Assembly (NCBI RefSeq): GCF_004801375.1
Contig: NZ_SSNZ01000001.1
Coordinates: 62,001-126,000 of the forward strand
DNA: 64,000 nucleotides
Direction of reading: 5' to 3'
Source of the DNA: Flavobacterium supellecticarium
GTDB taxonomy: Bacteria > Bacteroidota > Bacteroidia > Flavobacteriales > Flavobacteriaceae
In this document: positions 20,727 through 29,213 of the stretch, one piece after another
Layout of the letters: each line of letters starts with the position of its first letter
Numbering within the stretch: position 1 is the first letter of the stretch
The notes under the pieces: generated by a model
Databases searched by the model: none
Seen by the model: only the letters and a program-made list of their open reading frames with translations
What the model was told of the DNA's origin: nothing
Translations under genes and position numbers: made by a program

Positions 20727-22337
20727 ATGAGAACGTACTTTACGCTATTTATACTTTTATTATATAACGTATCCTTTTCACAAGAAGACGCTTGGGTTTA
20801 TTTTTTGGATAAACCCAATGCGCAAACGTTTCTGAATAATCCGTTGTCAATACTTTCACAACGTGCTTTAGACCGGAGAACCGCACAGGGAATCGCACTG
20901 GATGAAAAAGATGCACCCATTCATCAATCCTATATTGATCAGGTAACAGCAACTCCGGGGATTACGGTTATGGCCAAATCCAAATGGTTAAATGCATTAC
21001 ATATTCGCGGAACGCAACAAGCGATCACGAACTTAACAAACCTGCCGTTTGTGAGTAGTGTTGATTTTGCGAATAAAACATTAAATGCCGGAAAAACGAT
21101 ACAAAATCCGGTTTCCGGTTTGTTCCAGAAAGCATTCAGCGTACAGGCGGATTTCCCTTATGGACAATCGGCAACACAAATACAAATGCTTAACGGACAT
21201 TTACTACATCAGCAAAACTATACCGGTAACGGAAAGATTATTGCCGTACTCGATGCCGGCTTTCCGGGAGTCGATACAACCACACCATTTGCCCGTATCC
21301 GAAATAATAATCAGATTAAAGGAGGCTATAATTTTGTAAACCGCAATGCTGATTTTTATACCGGCTACCAACACGGTACCCAGGTGTTGTCGAATATGGC
21401 GGCTTATGTCGAAAACCAGTTGGTGGGAACCGCACCGGATGCATCCTATTATTTATTTGTAACGGAAGATTATAATACCGAAAATCCACTGGAAGAAAGC
21501 CTTTGGGTGGAAGCGGCAGAAATGGCTGATAGTTTGGGTGTGGATGTGATCAATTCTTCTTTAGGTTATAGTCAGTTCACAAACGCCAGCTATAATTATA
21601 CCTATCAGGATATGAACGGTACTACAACCTTTGTGACTCGCGGTGCCAATATCGCTTTTACAAGAGGTATGATTGTAGTGTGTTCAGCCGGTAACGAAGG
21701 GGCAAAACCGTGGAAATATATTACGGCTCCTGCAGATGGACCAAATGTTTTGACCATCGGTTCTGTAAATGCATCCGAAGTACGTTCGTCGTTTAGTTCG
21801 CAGGGACCTACTGCCGACGGACGGATTAAGCCTGATGTAATGGCTATGGGCGCAGCTTCGGTCGTAACTACAGAAACCGGAGAACTAGGCTTTAATAATG
21901 GAACATCTTTTTCATCACCAACGCTTGCCGGATTAGTAGCTTGTTTGTGGCAGGCATTACCAGACAAAACCAATGCGGAGATTGTACAACGCATAAAACA
22001 ATCGGCCGATCGCTATACTAACCCGGACAATTTTTACGGCTATGGAATTCCGGATTTCTATTCGGCCTTAAGTCTTACATTGGCAACCGAGGCTTTTACA
22101 TTAAACGGATTTAGCCTATATCCTAATCCTACAAATGCAAACCTGACCATTTCGGCTTCGGGACAAAGAGAAGCTAGTTTTGTACTTTACAATAACCTTG
22201 GACAGGAAGTAATTCGCAAAAAATTAAATGACTTACAAGAAACAACAGTTGGAATGGAAAATCTGAAATCGGGTATTTACCTATATACGATTGTAGCCGG
22301 ACAAAATACGTTTTCAGGAAAGATTATAAAAAAATAG
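20727..22337 (+). CDS. S8 family serine peptidase with type IX secretion sorting domain
   Basis: A 536-residue secreted subtilisin. Signal peptide about 1-18 (ending VSFSQ), a pro-region, then the catalytic triad: Asp in IIAVLDAGFPGVD, His in YQHGTQVLSNMA and Ser in NGTSFSSPTLAG. The last 75 or so residues (FSLYPNPTNANLTIS to SGKIIKK) form a type A sorting domain that directs export by the type IX secretion system. The ATG at 20727 heads the signal peptide; an earlier in-frame TTG does not. It follows mnmA by 25 bp and precedes the FMN oxidoreductase by 11 bp. Confidence 0.92.
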   Translation: MRTYFTLFILLLYNVSFSQEDAWVYFLDKPNAQTFLNNPLSILSQRALDRRTAQGIALDEKDAPIHQSYIDQVTATPGITVMAKSKWLNALHIRGTQQAITNLTNLPFVSSVDFANKTLNAGKTIQNPVSGLFQKAFSVQADFPYGQSATQIQMLNGHLLHQQNYTGNGKIIAVLDAGFPGVDTTTPFARIRNNNQIKGGYNFVNRNADFYTGYQHGTQVLSNMAAYVENQLVGTAPDASYYLFVTEDYNTENPLEESLWVEAAEMADSLGVDVINSSLGYSQFTNASYNYTYQDMNGTTTFVTRGANIAFTRGMIVVCSAGNEGAKPWKYITAPADGPNVLTIGSVNASEVRSSFSSQGPTADGRIKPDVMAMGAASVVTTETGELGFNNGTSFSSPTLAGLVACLWQALPDKTNAEIVQRIKQSADRYTNPDNFYGYGIPDFYSALSLTLATEAFTLNGFSLYPNPTNANLTISASGQREASFVLYNNLGQEVIRKKLNDLQETTVGMENLKSGIYLYTIVAGQNTFSGKIIKK

Positions 22338-22348
22338 TAAATAGTATA

Positions 22349-23287
22349 ATGAATAGAATAACAGAACTTTTTAATATTCAATATCCGATTGTTCAGGGAG
22401 GAATGATTTGGAACAGTGGCTATAAATTAGCCAGTGCCGTAAGTAATGCCGGTGGTCTTGGGCTAATTGGTGCGGGATCGATGTACCCGGATGTTTTACG
22501 CGAACACATTCAGAAATGTAAAAAAGCAACGGATAAACCTTTTGGCGTAAATGTCCCGATGTTATATCCTAATGTCGAGGAAATTATGAATATTCTTGTC
22601 GAAGAAGGGGTTAAAATTGTCTTTACCTCAGCGGGAAATCCGAAAACCTGGACCGCTTTTTTAAAAGAACACGGAATTACCGTAGTACATGTGGTGAGCA
22701 GTTCGAAGTTTGCTTTAAAAGCACAGGAAGCCGGAGTCGATGCCGTTGTGGCCGAAGGTTTTGAAGCCGGCGGACATAATGGTCGTGAAGAAACGACTAC
22801 ACTAACACTGATTCCAATGGTGAAGGAGCAAATCAACATTCCGTTAATTGCGGCCGGTGGAATCGCTACCGGAAGAGGAATGTTGGCTGCGATGGTATTA
22901 GGCGCTGATGGCATACAAATGGGATCGCGTTTTGCGGCTTCCGAAGAAAGTTCGTCGCACGATAATTTTAAGCAAACAATATTAAATGTAAAAGAAGGGG
23001 ATACACAGTTAACGTTAAAAGAGTTGGCTCCTGTTCGATTGATCAAAAATAAGTTTTACGAAGAAGTACAGACTCTATATACCAAATGTCCTACACCGGA
23101 CGAATTAAAAGCCTTATTGGGGCGTGCAAGAGCCAAACGAGGGATGTTTGAAGGTGATCTGGAAGACGGAGAACTGGAAATCGGACAAATAGCAGGATTA
23201 ATCCACGATATTAAACCGGTTTCAGAAATCGTGACAAATGTTATCGCCGAATTTGAAGCGGCTAAAAAACAAGTAGCAACATTCTAA
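22349..23287 (+). CDS. NAD(P)H-dependent flavin oxidoreductase (nitronate monooxygenase family)
   Basis: A 312-residue TIM-barrel FMN enzyme of the 2-nitropropane dioxygenase / FabK group. Seen: the opening YPIVQGGMIW, the active-site His region AEGFEAGGHNGRE (about 130-142), and the phosphate-binding IAAGGIATGRGM followed by GADGIQMGSRF. Members oxidise nitronates or reduce enoyl-ACP (FabK); sequence alone cannot separate the two. It may be cotranscribed with the S8 peptidase. A strong bidirectional terminator follows. Confidence 0.85.
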   Translation: MNRITELFNIQYPIVQGGMIWNSGYKLASAVSNAGGLGLIGAGSMYPDVLREHIQKCKKATDKPFGVNVPMLYPNVEEIMNILVEEGVKIVFTSAGNPKTWTAFLKEHGITVVHVVSSSKFALKAQEAGVDAVVAEGFEAGGHNGREETTTLTLIPMVKEQINIPLIAAGGIATGRGMLAAMVLGADGIQMGSRFAASEESSSHDNFKQTILNVKEGDTQLTLKELAPVRLIKNKFYEEVQTLYTKCPTPDELKALLGRARAKRGMFEGDLEDGELEIGQIAGLIHDIKPVSEIVTNVIAEFEAAKKQVATF

Positions 23288-23289
23288 AT

Positions 23290-23322
23290 AAAAAAAGCCG
23301 GCAGTTCGATGCTGCCGGTTTT
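23290..23322. terminator. Bidirectional terminator between FMN oxidoreductase and fnr-like gene
   Basis: CCGGCAG (23298-23304) pairs with CTGCCGG (23312-23318), with an A-run before it and a shorter T-run after it. Confidence 0.85.
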
Positions 23323-24003
23323 CTATTCTGCCATTTTTCGCAGTTGATTTTTATCTTTTAAGCTTATTTTTTTTCCGGTTAGGGTAATGACCCCACTTTT
23401 GTTAAAATCAGATAATAAACGGATACAACTTTCAGTCGCGGTACCGATAATACTACTCAGCTCTTCACGCGAAAGCTGAATTTTTAAAGTACCGTCAGCA
23501 TTAACACCAAAAGTATCGTGCAGGTACAATAAAGTCTCAGCCAAACGTTCTTTTACACTTTTTTGCGCCATGGAAACCATATGGTCATCAGCTTCCTTTA
23601 GATCACTGCAAATCGTTCGCATTACATTCATGGAAAACTGATTGTTGTTGTTGAAAAATGCAAGAATTTCACTCTTCGGAATAAAACAAACCTGCATATC
23701 TTCTAAAGCAATCGCACTTAAATTGGTTGGTTCGTCACTAATCATCGAACGCTGACCTAAAAGTTCGCCGGGTTTTACCAGTTTTACAATCTGGTCTTTA
23801 CCGTTTTGGCTCAGTTTGGATAATTTACAAACACCGTCTTTTACACAATAAATACCATTGGTAATCTCTCCTTCTTCAAAAATAGGTTCCCCTTTTTTTA
23901 TAGTGTACGAAGTTTTACAGCTTGCGATCTTCAGTAACTCCTCCTTATTCAAGGCCTTGAGTGAGCTGAATTCCCTAACGATACATTGTTCACATTTCCC
24001 CAT
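23323..24003 (-). CDS. Crp/Fnr family transcriptional regulator, candidate oxygen regulator
   Basis: A 226-residue regulator with an N-terminal cyclic-nucleotide-fold beta roll (about 20-125), a dimer helix, and a C-terminal winged helix (about 150-220). The recognition helix GTATESCIRLLSDF keeps the Glu and Arg that FNR uses to read TGA. Cysteines at 4, 7, 29, 53, 59 and 106 could hold an iron-sulfur cluster, but their spacing is not that of E. coli FNR. It is divergent from ccoI, next to the cbb3 genes. A TATATTTG box (24027-24034) precedes it, and an FNR-like palindrome lies over its -33 region, suggesting self-repression. Confidence 0.88.
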   Translation of the reverse strand: MGKCEQCIVREFSSLKALNKEELLKIASCKTSYTIKKGEPIFEEGEITNGIYCVKDGVCKLSKLSQNGKDQIVKLVKPGELLGQRSMISDEPTNLSAIALEDMQVCFIPKSEILAFFNNNNQFSMNVMRTICSDLKEADDHMVSMAQKSVKERLAETLLYLHDTFGVNADGTLKIQLSREELSSIIGTATESCIRLLSDFNKSGVITLTGKKISLKDKNQLRKMAE

Positions 24004-24026
24004 AAAATTATCCTTAGCGTTTCATA

Positions 24027-24034
24027 CAAATATA
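24027..24034 (-). promoter_or_regulatory. -7 element of the Crp/Fnr gene
   Basis: Read on the minus strand, TATATTTG matches the consensus and lies 23 bp before the ATG at 24003. Confidence 0.55.
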
Positions 24035-24042
24035 ACAAAAGT

Positions 24043-24056
24043 ATGACAAATATCAT
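24043..24056. promoter_or_regulatory. FNR-like operator 1, between the regulator gene and ccoI
   Basis: ATGACAAATATCAT is a near-palindrome of the form ATGATnnnnATCAT with one mismatch. Its centre is 36.5 bp from the last base of the ccoI -7 element, matching the other two sites, and it overlaps the -33 region of the divergent regulator gene. Confidence 0.65.
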
Positions 24057-24078
24057 ATTTTATATAGAGACGAATTCT

Positions 24079-24086
24079 AATCTTTG
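24079..24086 (+). promoter_or_regulatory. Candidate -7 element of ccoI
   Basis: AATCTTTG differs from TAnnTTTG at the first base and ends 22 bp before the ATG. The distance to FNR-like operator 1 supports it. Confidence 0.45.
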
Positions 24087-24108
24087 TAATAGGTAAAATG
24101 AGCAAATT

Positions 24109-26490
24109 ATGAATACGCAAAATTGTTTCCATTGTGGCAACGATATTGTAAAAACGGAAGAAATCCTCTTTGAGGATAAATCATTCTGTTGTCTGGGTTG
24201 TAAAACGGTATATGAAATTTTCAGCCAAAACGACCTGACAAGTTATTACGATTTCGAAAAAGCACCGGGTGCGACACCACAAGAAGTTCACGGAAAATAC
24301 GATTTTCTCGATAATCGGGAAATCGTTTCCAGATTGCTGGAATTTGAAGAAGAAACGGTACATATTGTATCGCTTTATATTCCGCATATACATTGTAGTT
24401 CCTGTATCTGGATACTGGAAAATCTGCAAAAATTACAAAAAGGTATCAGTCAGTCACAGGTAAACTTTTCGCAAAAAAAAGTGCGTATTACTTATGATCC
24501 ACAACTTACCGATCTGAAGACTATCGTATTACTATTAAACGCTATTGGATACGAACCGTATATAAGTCTTGAAAATTATGAAGGTATCAGGAAAACCGTC
24601 GACAGGAGTTTGATTTACAAAATAGGGGTAGCGTTTTTTTGTTTTGGAAACATAATGCTCCTGTCTTTTCCTGAATATTTTGAAGTTGGCGAATACTGGA
24701 TTGATCAATATAAAGATTTCTTCCGTTGGTTGATCTTCGCACTTTCACTTCCCGCATTTTTCTATTCTGGATGGGGATACTATGTGTCTGCCTGGAAAAG
24801 CATTCAATCGCGTATGCTTAGCATTGATATTCCAATCGCATTGGGAATCATTGTCATGTTTGTCAGAAGTACGGTCGATATCGTGTTCGATTATGGCCAG
24901 GGCTTTTTTGACAGTATGTGCGGTTTGATCTTTTTTATGTTACTCGGAAAATTATTTCAACAAAAAACCTATAGTTTCCTGTCGTTTGAACGCGATTATA
25001 AATCCTATTTTCCAATAGCCGTTACCAAAATTAATCGCGATGGAAGAGAAGAAGCGACACAGGTATATGATGTTGAAAAGGGCGATCGTTTGCTAATCCG
25101 AAATCAGGAACTTATCCCGGTTGATGGTATTCTAATCTCCGAAAACGCCTATATCGACTACAGTTTTGTGACTGGTGAAGAAGTGCCGATTGCTAAAAAA
25201 TCGGGCGATAAAATTTTTGCCGGCGGGAAACAAATCGGAAAAGTGATTGAAATGGAAGTGCTGCATTCCGTTTCACAAAGTTACCTGACACAATTGTGGA
25301 GTAATGAAGTTTTTCAGAAAAAAACAAACTTAAAGTATAAAACCATAACCGATACCGTAAGTCGCTATTTTACTCCGGCATTGCTATTATTGGCCTTTAT
25401 CTCGTTTGGCTATTGGATTTTTATCGATACAAACACTGCTTTTAATGTTTTTACCGCTATATTGATTGTAGCCTGTCCTTGTGCACTGGCACTTACGGCT
25501 CCTTTTACACTGGGAAATGTATTGCGGATTATGGGGAATCGGAAACTTTATCTGAAAAATGCAACCGTCATCGAACAAATGGCAAAGGTCGATACCATTG
25601 TATTTGATAAAACCGGAACGATTACGTCCAATAAAAAATCGGCAATTGCCTATGAAGGCACACCATTACAGGAAAAAGAAATCGGCAAACTAAAAAACCT
25701 ACTTCGGGCATCCAATCATCCGTTGAGCAGAAGACTATATGATTTTCTACCGGTTATGGAACTATTGGAAATCAGGGAGTTTGAAGAAATAACCGGAAAA
25801 GGGATACGGGCTATCGTTGCCAATAGTGAAATCCGTTTGGGATCGGCAACCTTTGTAGGATCATCAAAAACGGAAAAATCAAAACAAACGAATGTTCACG
25901 TCAGTATTGATGGTGAGTATAAAGGAAAGTTCACCTTCGACAACCAATATCGGGAAGGTCTTGAAAAATTGTTTAAAAGGTTAAGTCGGAAATATAGCCT
26001 TACCGTTCTTTCCGGAGACAATGAAGGCGAACGGGATAACCTGACGCAATTATTACCGGCTGGAACCATCTTGGTCTTTAATCAGAAACCCGAAGAAAAA
26101 CTCGCTTATATAAAGGAGTTACAGGAAAAAGGATGCAATGTGATGATGATTGGCGACGGACTAAACGATGCCGGAGCTTTGGCACAGAGCAACGTAGGAA
26201 TTTCAATTTCCGAAAATGTAAATGTCTTTTCACCGGCTTGCGACGGAATACTCGATGCGAGTCAGTTTTCGAAAATCAGCTATTTCCTAAAGTATTCTCA
26301 TAACGCTATGAAAACCATCATGATGAGTTTCGGATTGTCACTGCTGTATAATGCCGTAGGATTGAGTTTTGCGGTAACAGGAAATCTTTCACCTCTGGTT
26401 GCTGCGATCATTATGCCTTTGAGTACCATCACGATTGTAAGCTTTGTAACGGTAATGAGTAATCTATACGCTCGCAAAGAGCGAAATTAA
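24109..26490 (+). CDS. ccoI: cbb3 oxidase-associated copper P-type ATPase
   Basis: A 793-residue P1B-type ATPase. The N-terminus has a Cys-rich metal-binding region (NCFHCGNDI and CCLGCKTVYEIF), then an HMA-like domain with CSSC (about 102-105). Membrane helices follow, with the CPC ion site in VACPCALALTAP, the phosphorylation motif DKTGTITS, an HP locus in SNHPLSRR, and GDGLNDAG. The Cys-rich N-terminus plus the neighbouring ccoS and ccoNO mark it as CcoI/FixI, which exports copper for oxidase assembly, rather than a detoxifying CopA (that one is at 40468). It has an FNR-like operator. Confidence 0.92.
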   Translation: MNTQNCFHCGNDIVKTEEILFEDKSFCCLGCKTVYEIFSQNDLTSYYDFEKAPGATPQEVHGKYDFLDNREIVSRLLEFEEETVHIVSLYIPHIHCSSCIWILENLQKLQKGISQSQVNFSQKKVRITYDPQLTDLKTIVLLLNAIGYEPYISLENYEGIRKTVDRSLIYKIGVAFFCFGNIMLLSFPEYFEVGEYWIDQYKDFFRWLIFALSLPAFFYSGWGYYVSAWKSIQSRMLSIDIPIALGIIVMFVRSTVDIVFDYGQGFFDSMCGLIFFMLLGKLFQQKTYSFLSFERDYKSYFPIAVTKINRDGREEATQVYDVEKGDRLLIRNQELIPVDGILISENAYIDYSFVTGEEVPIAKKSGDKIFAGGKQIGKVIEMEVLHSVSQSYLTQLWSNEVFQKKTNLKYKTITDTVSRYFTPALLLLAFISFGYWIFIDTNTAFNVFTAILIVACPCALALTAPFTLGNVLRIMGNRKLYLKNATVIEQMAKVDTIVFDKTGTITSNKKSAIAYEGTPLQEKEIGKLKNLLRASNHPLSRRLYDFLPVMELLEIREFEEITGKGIRAIVANSEIRLGSATFVGSSKTEKSKQTNVHVSIDGEYKGKFTFDNQYREGLEKLFKRLSRKYSLTVLSGDNEGERDNLTQLLPAGTILVFNQKPEEKLAYIKELQEKGCNVMMIGDGLNDAGALAQSNVGISISENVNVFSPACDGILDASQFSKISYFLKYSHNAMKTIMMSFGLSLLYNAVGLSFAVTGNLSPLVAAIIMPLSTITIVSFVTVMSNLYARKERN

Positions 26491-26552
26491 AATAAAATTT
26501 ATTTGCATATTAGTGAAATACAGTTGTTTGTCGTATTTAAATATCTGCGAAG

Positions 26553-26570
26553 ACATGATAAATATCATGT
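26553..26570. promoter_or_regulatory. FNR-like operator 2, upstream of ccoS
   Basis: ACATGATAAATATCATGT has perfect 7-bp arms around AAAT. The 14-bp core at 26555-26568 is centred 36.5 bp from the last base of the ccoS -7 element, which fits class II activation. Confidence 0.75.
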
Positions 26571-26590
26571 TTTTTGACAAACGGCTGAAG

Positions 26591-26598
26591 TAATTTTG
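26591..26598 (+). promoter_or_regulatory. -7 element of the ccoS-ccoNOQP operon
   Basis: TAATTTTG is an exact TAnnTTTG match. No TTG is found at the proper -33 distance, as expected for an activator-dependent promoter. Confidence 0.65.
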
Positions 26599-26617
26599 TT
26601 TAACACAATTTTAAGGT

Positions 26618-26809
26618 ATGAGTGTCATTTACATTTTAATCTCCATCAGTATAGTTGTTGCTGCGGTGTTTCTGTATGTCTTTATAAAGGCAGTCAAAAG
26701 CGGACAGTTTGACGACGATTACACACCATCTGTACGAATGCTTTTCGACGATGAGTTACAGAAGGATAACAAACAAAAAACAGAAACAAAAATAGAAAAA
26801 CAAAACTAA
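26618..26809 (+). CDS. ccoS: cbb3-type cytochrome oxidase assembly protein CcoS
   Basis: A 63-residue protein with one N-terminal membrane helix (about 4-24) and the conserved GQFDD motif just after it, as in CcoS/FixS. The family is needed for haem and copper insertion into the cbb3 catalytic subunit. It is the first gene behind FNR-like operator 2 and ends 2 bp before ccoNO. Confidence 0.92.
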   Translation: MSVIYILISISIVVAAVFLYVFIKAVKSGQFDDDYTPSVRMLFDDELQKDNKQKTETKIEKQN

Positions 26810-26811
26810 TT

Positions 26812-29007
26812 ATGGAAGTGCAACAATTTTATTACGACAACAAAATTGTAAAGAAATTCCTGTATGCCTCAATCGTTTTTGGGGTTGTGGGAATGCTCGT
26901 CGGGCTCCTTATAGCTACGATGTACCTGTTTCCGAATTTAACCGATGGAATCTCCTGGTTGAGTTACGGACGTTTAAGACCATTACATACAAATGCTGTT
27001 ATTTTTGCCTTTGTAGGGAATGCTATCTTTGCGGGAGTCTACTATTCTTTACAACGATTATTAAAAACCAGAATGTACAGCGATGTACTGAGTAACATCA
27101 ATTTCTGGGGTTGGCAGTTAATTATAGTTGCCGCTGCCATATCATTACCGTTAGGATATACAACATCTAAAGAATATGCAGAGCTGGAATGGCCCATAGA
27201 TATTGCCATTGCAATTATTTGGGTAGTATTTGGTATTAATATGATAATGACCATTTTGCGAAGAAGGGAGCGCCATTTATATGTTGCAATCTGGTTTTAT
27301 CTGGCAACATTTGTGACCGTTGCAGTGCTGCATATCTTTAATAGTCTTGCATTACCAGTGAGTGCCATGAAAAGTTATTCGGTTTATGCCGGAGTTCAGG
27401 ATGCACTGGTACAATGGTGGTACGGTCATAATGCGGTAGCATTTTTCTTAACCACACCATTCCTCGGACTGATGTATTATTTCGTTCCGAAAGCAGCAAA
27501 CCGCCCGGTATATTCCTACCGCTTGTCTATCATCCACTTTTGGTCTTTAATTTTCCTGTATATCTGGGCCGGTCCTCACCACTTGTTATACACCGCTTTA
27601 CCGGATTGGGCACAAAATCTGGGTGTTGTTTTCTCTGTAATGCTAATCGCGCCATCATGGGGAGGTATGATTAACGGATTACTAACACTAAGAGGTGTTT
27701 GGGATAAAGTACGAACTGAACCGGTTTTAAAATTCTTCGTCGTGGCAATCACCGGATACGGGATGGCAACATTCGAAGGGCCAATGTTATCCCTTAAAAA
27801 TGTAAATGCGATTGCACACTTTACCGACTGGATCGTAGCGCACGTTCACGTTGGAGCATTGGCCTGGAATGGTTTTATGACCTTCGGTATGATTTACTGG
27901 CTAATCCCGCGTATGACAAAAACACAATTGTATTCGACCAAACTGGCCAATTTCCACTTCTGGATTGGAACGCTGGGGATTATATTATACGCTTTACCAC
28001 TATATGTAGCCGGATTTGTTCAGGCGCAAATGTGGAAACAATTCAACCCGGACGGTTCATTGGTTTACGGTAACTTCCTGGAAACGGTAAAAGAAATCAT
28101 GCCAATGTATGCGATGAGAGCCGTTGGTGGTACCCTGTTCGTAATTGGTTTACTGGTACTGGTATACAACATTATCATGACCATTAAAGTAGGTCAGAAA
28201 ATTGAAGATGAATTGGCAGAAGCACCGGAATTACAAAAAATTTCAAGCGGCCGACTAAAAGGCGAAAAATTCCACGGATGGTTGGAAAGAAAACCAATCC
28301 AGTTGACCGTTTTAGCGACTATAGCCATCCTTATCGGTGGTATTGTACAGATTATTCCAACACTGGTAGTAAAATCGAATATTCCAACGATTACAAGTGT
28401 TAAACCGTATACACCGCTGGAGCTGGAAGGGCGTGATCTGTATATCCGCGAAGGCTGTGTGGGTTGTCACTCTCAAATGGTACGACCTTTCCGTTCGGAA
28501 GTAGAGCGTTATGGCGAATATTCCAAATCCGGAGAATATGTTTACGATCACCCGTTCTTATGGGGATCCAAACGAACCGGTCCCGATTTGATGCGTGTAG
28601 GTGGAAAATATTCCGACAACTGGCATTTTAACCATATGTGGGATCCACAAAGTACCTCAGCAGGATCTATTATGCCGGGTTACAAATGGCTGTTCGATAA
28701 CAAACCGATGGATTATTCCAAAACAGAAGATAAAATGAGGGTCATGGTAAAATTAGGGGTTCCATATACCGATCAGGAAATCGCCAATGCGCAACAACAG
28801 ATTAAAGAGCAGGCTCAAAAAATAGAAAAGAATTTACATGCCGATCCGGATTTTGTGAAGAGTTATGAAGAAAGTAAAAAGAATGCTGCTGCCAGAGGAG
28901 AAGCTTTTGTACCAATGCATGACCGGGAAATTGTAGCCTTAATTGCCTACTTACAACGCCTGGGAACGGATATTAAAGTTAAAGATGTAGCGGAAAATAA
29001 AAATTAA
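26812..29007 (+). CDS. ccoNO: cbb3-type cytochrome c oxidase, fused subunits I and II
   Basis: A 731-residue fusion. Residues about 1-480 are CcoN, the haem-copper subunit with about 12 helices and histidines such as those in RPLHTNAV, AGPHHLLYTALPDWAQ and WIVAHVHVGALAWNG. Residues about 500-731 are CcoO, a monohaem cytochrome c with CVGCH and the following SQMVRPFRSEVERYG. The fused protein reduces O2 to water with high affinity in the inner membrane. Two separate genes are usual in proteobacteria; the fusion is common in Bacteroidetes. Transcribed with ccoS, ccoQ and ccoP. Confidence 0.95.
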   Translation: MEVQQFYYDNKIVKKFLYASIVFGVVGMLVGLLIATMYLFPNLTDGISWLSYGRLRPLHTNAVIFAFVGNAIFAGVYYSLQRLLKTRMYSDVLSNINFWGWQLIIVAAAISLPLGYTTSKEYAELEWPIDIAIAIIWVVFGINMIMTILRRRERHLYVAIWFYLATFVTVAVLHIFNSLALPVSAMKSYSVYAGVQDALVQWWYGHNAVAFFLTTPFLGLMYYFVPKAANRPVYSYRLSIIHFWSLIFLYIWAGPHHLLYTALPDWAQNLGVVFSVMLIAPSWGGMINGLLTLRGVWDKVRTEPVLKFFVVAITGYGMATFEGPMLSLKNVNAIAHFTDWIVAHVHVGALAWNGFMTFGMIYWLIPRMTKTQLYSTKLANFHFWIGTLGIILYALPLYVAGFVQAQMWKQFNPDGSLVYGNFLETVKEIMPMYAMRAVGGTLFVIGLLVLVYNIIMTIKVGQKIEDELAEAPELQKISSGRLKGEKFHGWLERKPIQLTVLATIAILIGGIVQIIPTLVVKSNIPTITSVKPYTPLELEGRDLYIREGCVGCHSQMVRPFRSEVERYGEYSKSGEYVYDHPFLWGSKRTGPDLMRVGGKYSDNWHFNHMWDPQSTSAGSIMPGYKWLFDNKPMDYSKTEDKMRVMVKLGVPYTDQEIANAQQQIKEQAQKIEKNLHADPDFVKSYEESKKNAAARGEAFVPMHDREIVALIAYLQRLGTDIKVKDVAENKN

Positions 29008-29013
29008 TTTGTT

Positions 29014-29202
29014 ATGCTAAAGTTCATCAAACACAATATGGAGACCATTTCAGGAATTGAAATCTATCCCATCATTTCACTGCTTATTTTCTTCCTGTTT
29101 TTTATAGGATTGTACGTGTGGGTTTTCACCTATAAAAAAGAAAAAATCACCGAAATGAGTAATATCCCTTTTGAAGATCAGGACATGGCCAACAACCAAT
29201 AA
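29014..29202 (+). CDS. ccoQ: cbb3-type oxidase small subunit CcoQ-like
   Basis: A 62-residue protein with one membrane helix (about 17-37), followed by the charged FTYKKEKI segment and an acidic tail. Size and position between ccoNO and ccoP fit CcoQ/FixQ, which stabilises the oxidase. An internal ATG at 29038 is a weaker alternative start. Confidence 0.8.
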   Translation: MLKFIKHNMETISGIEIYPIISLLIFFLFFIGLYVWVFTYKKEKITEMSNIPFEDQDMANNQ

Positions 29203-29213
29203 TTGTAAGTAAT

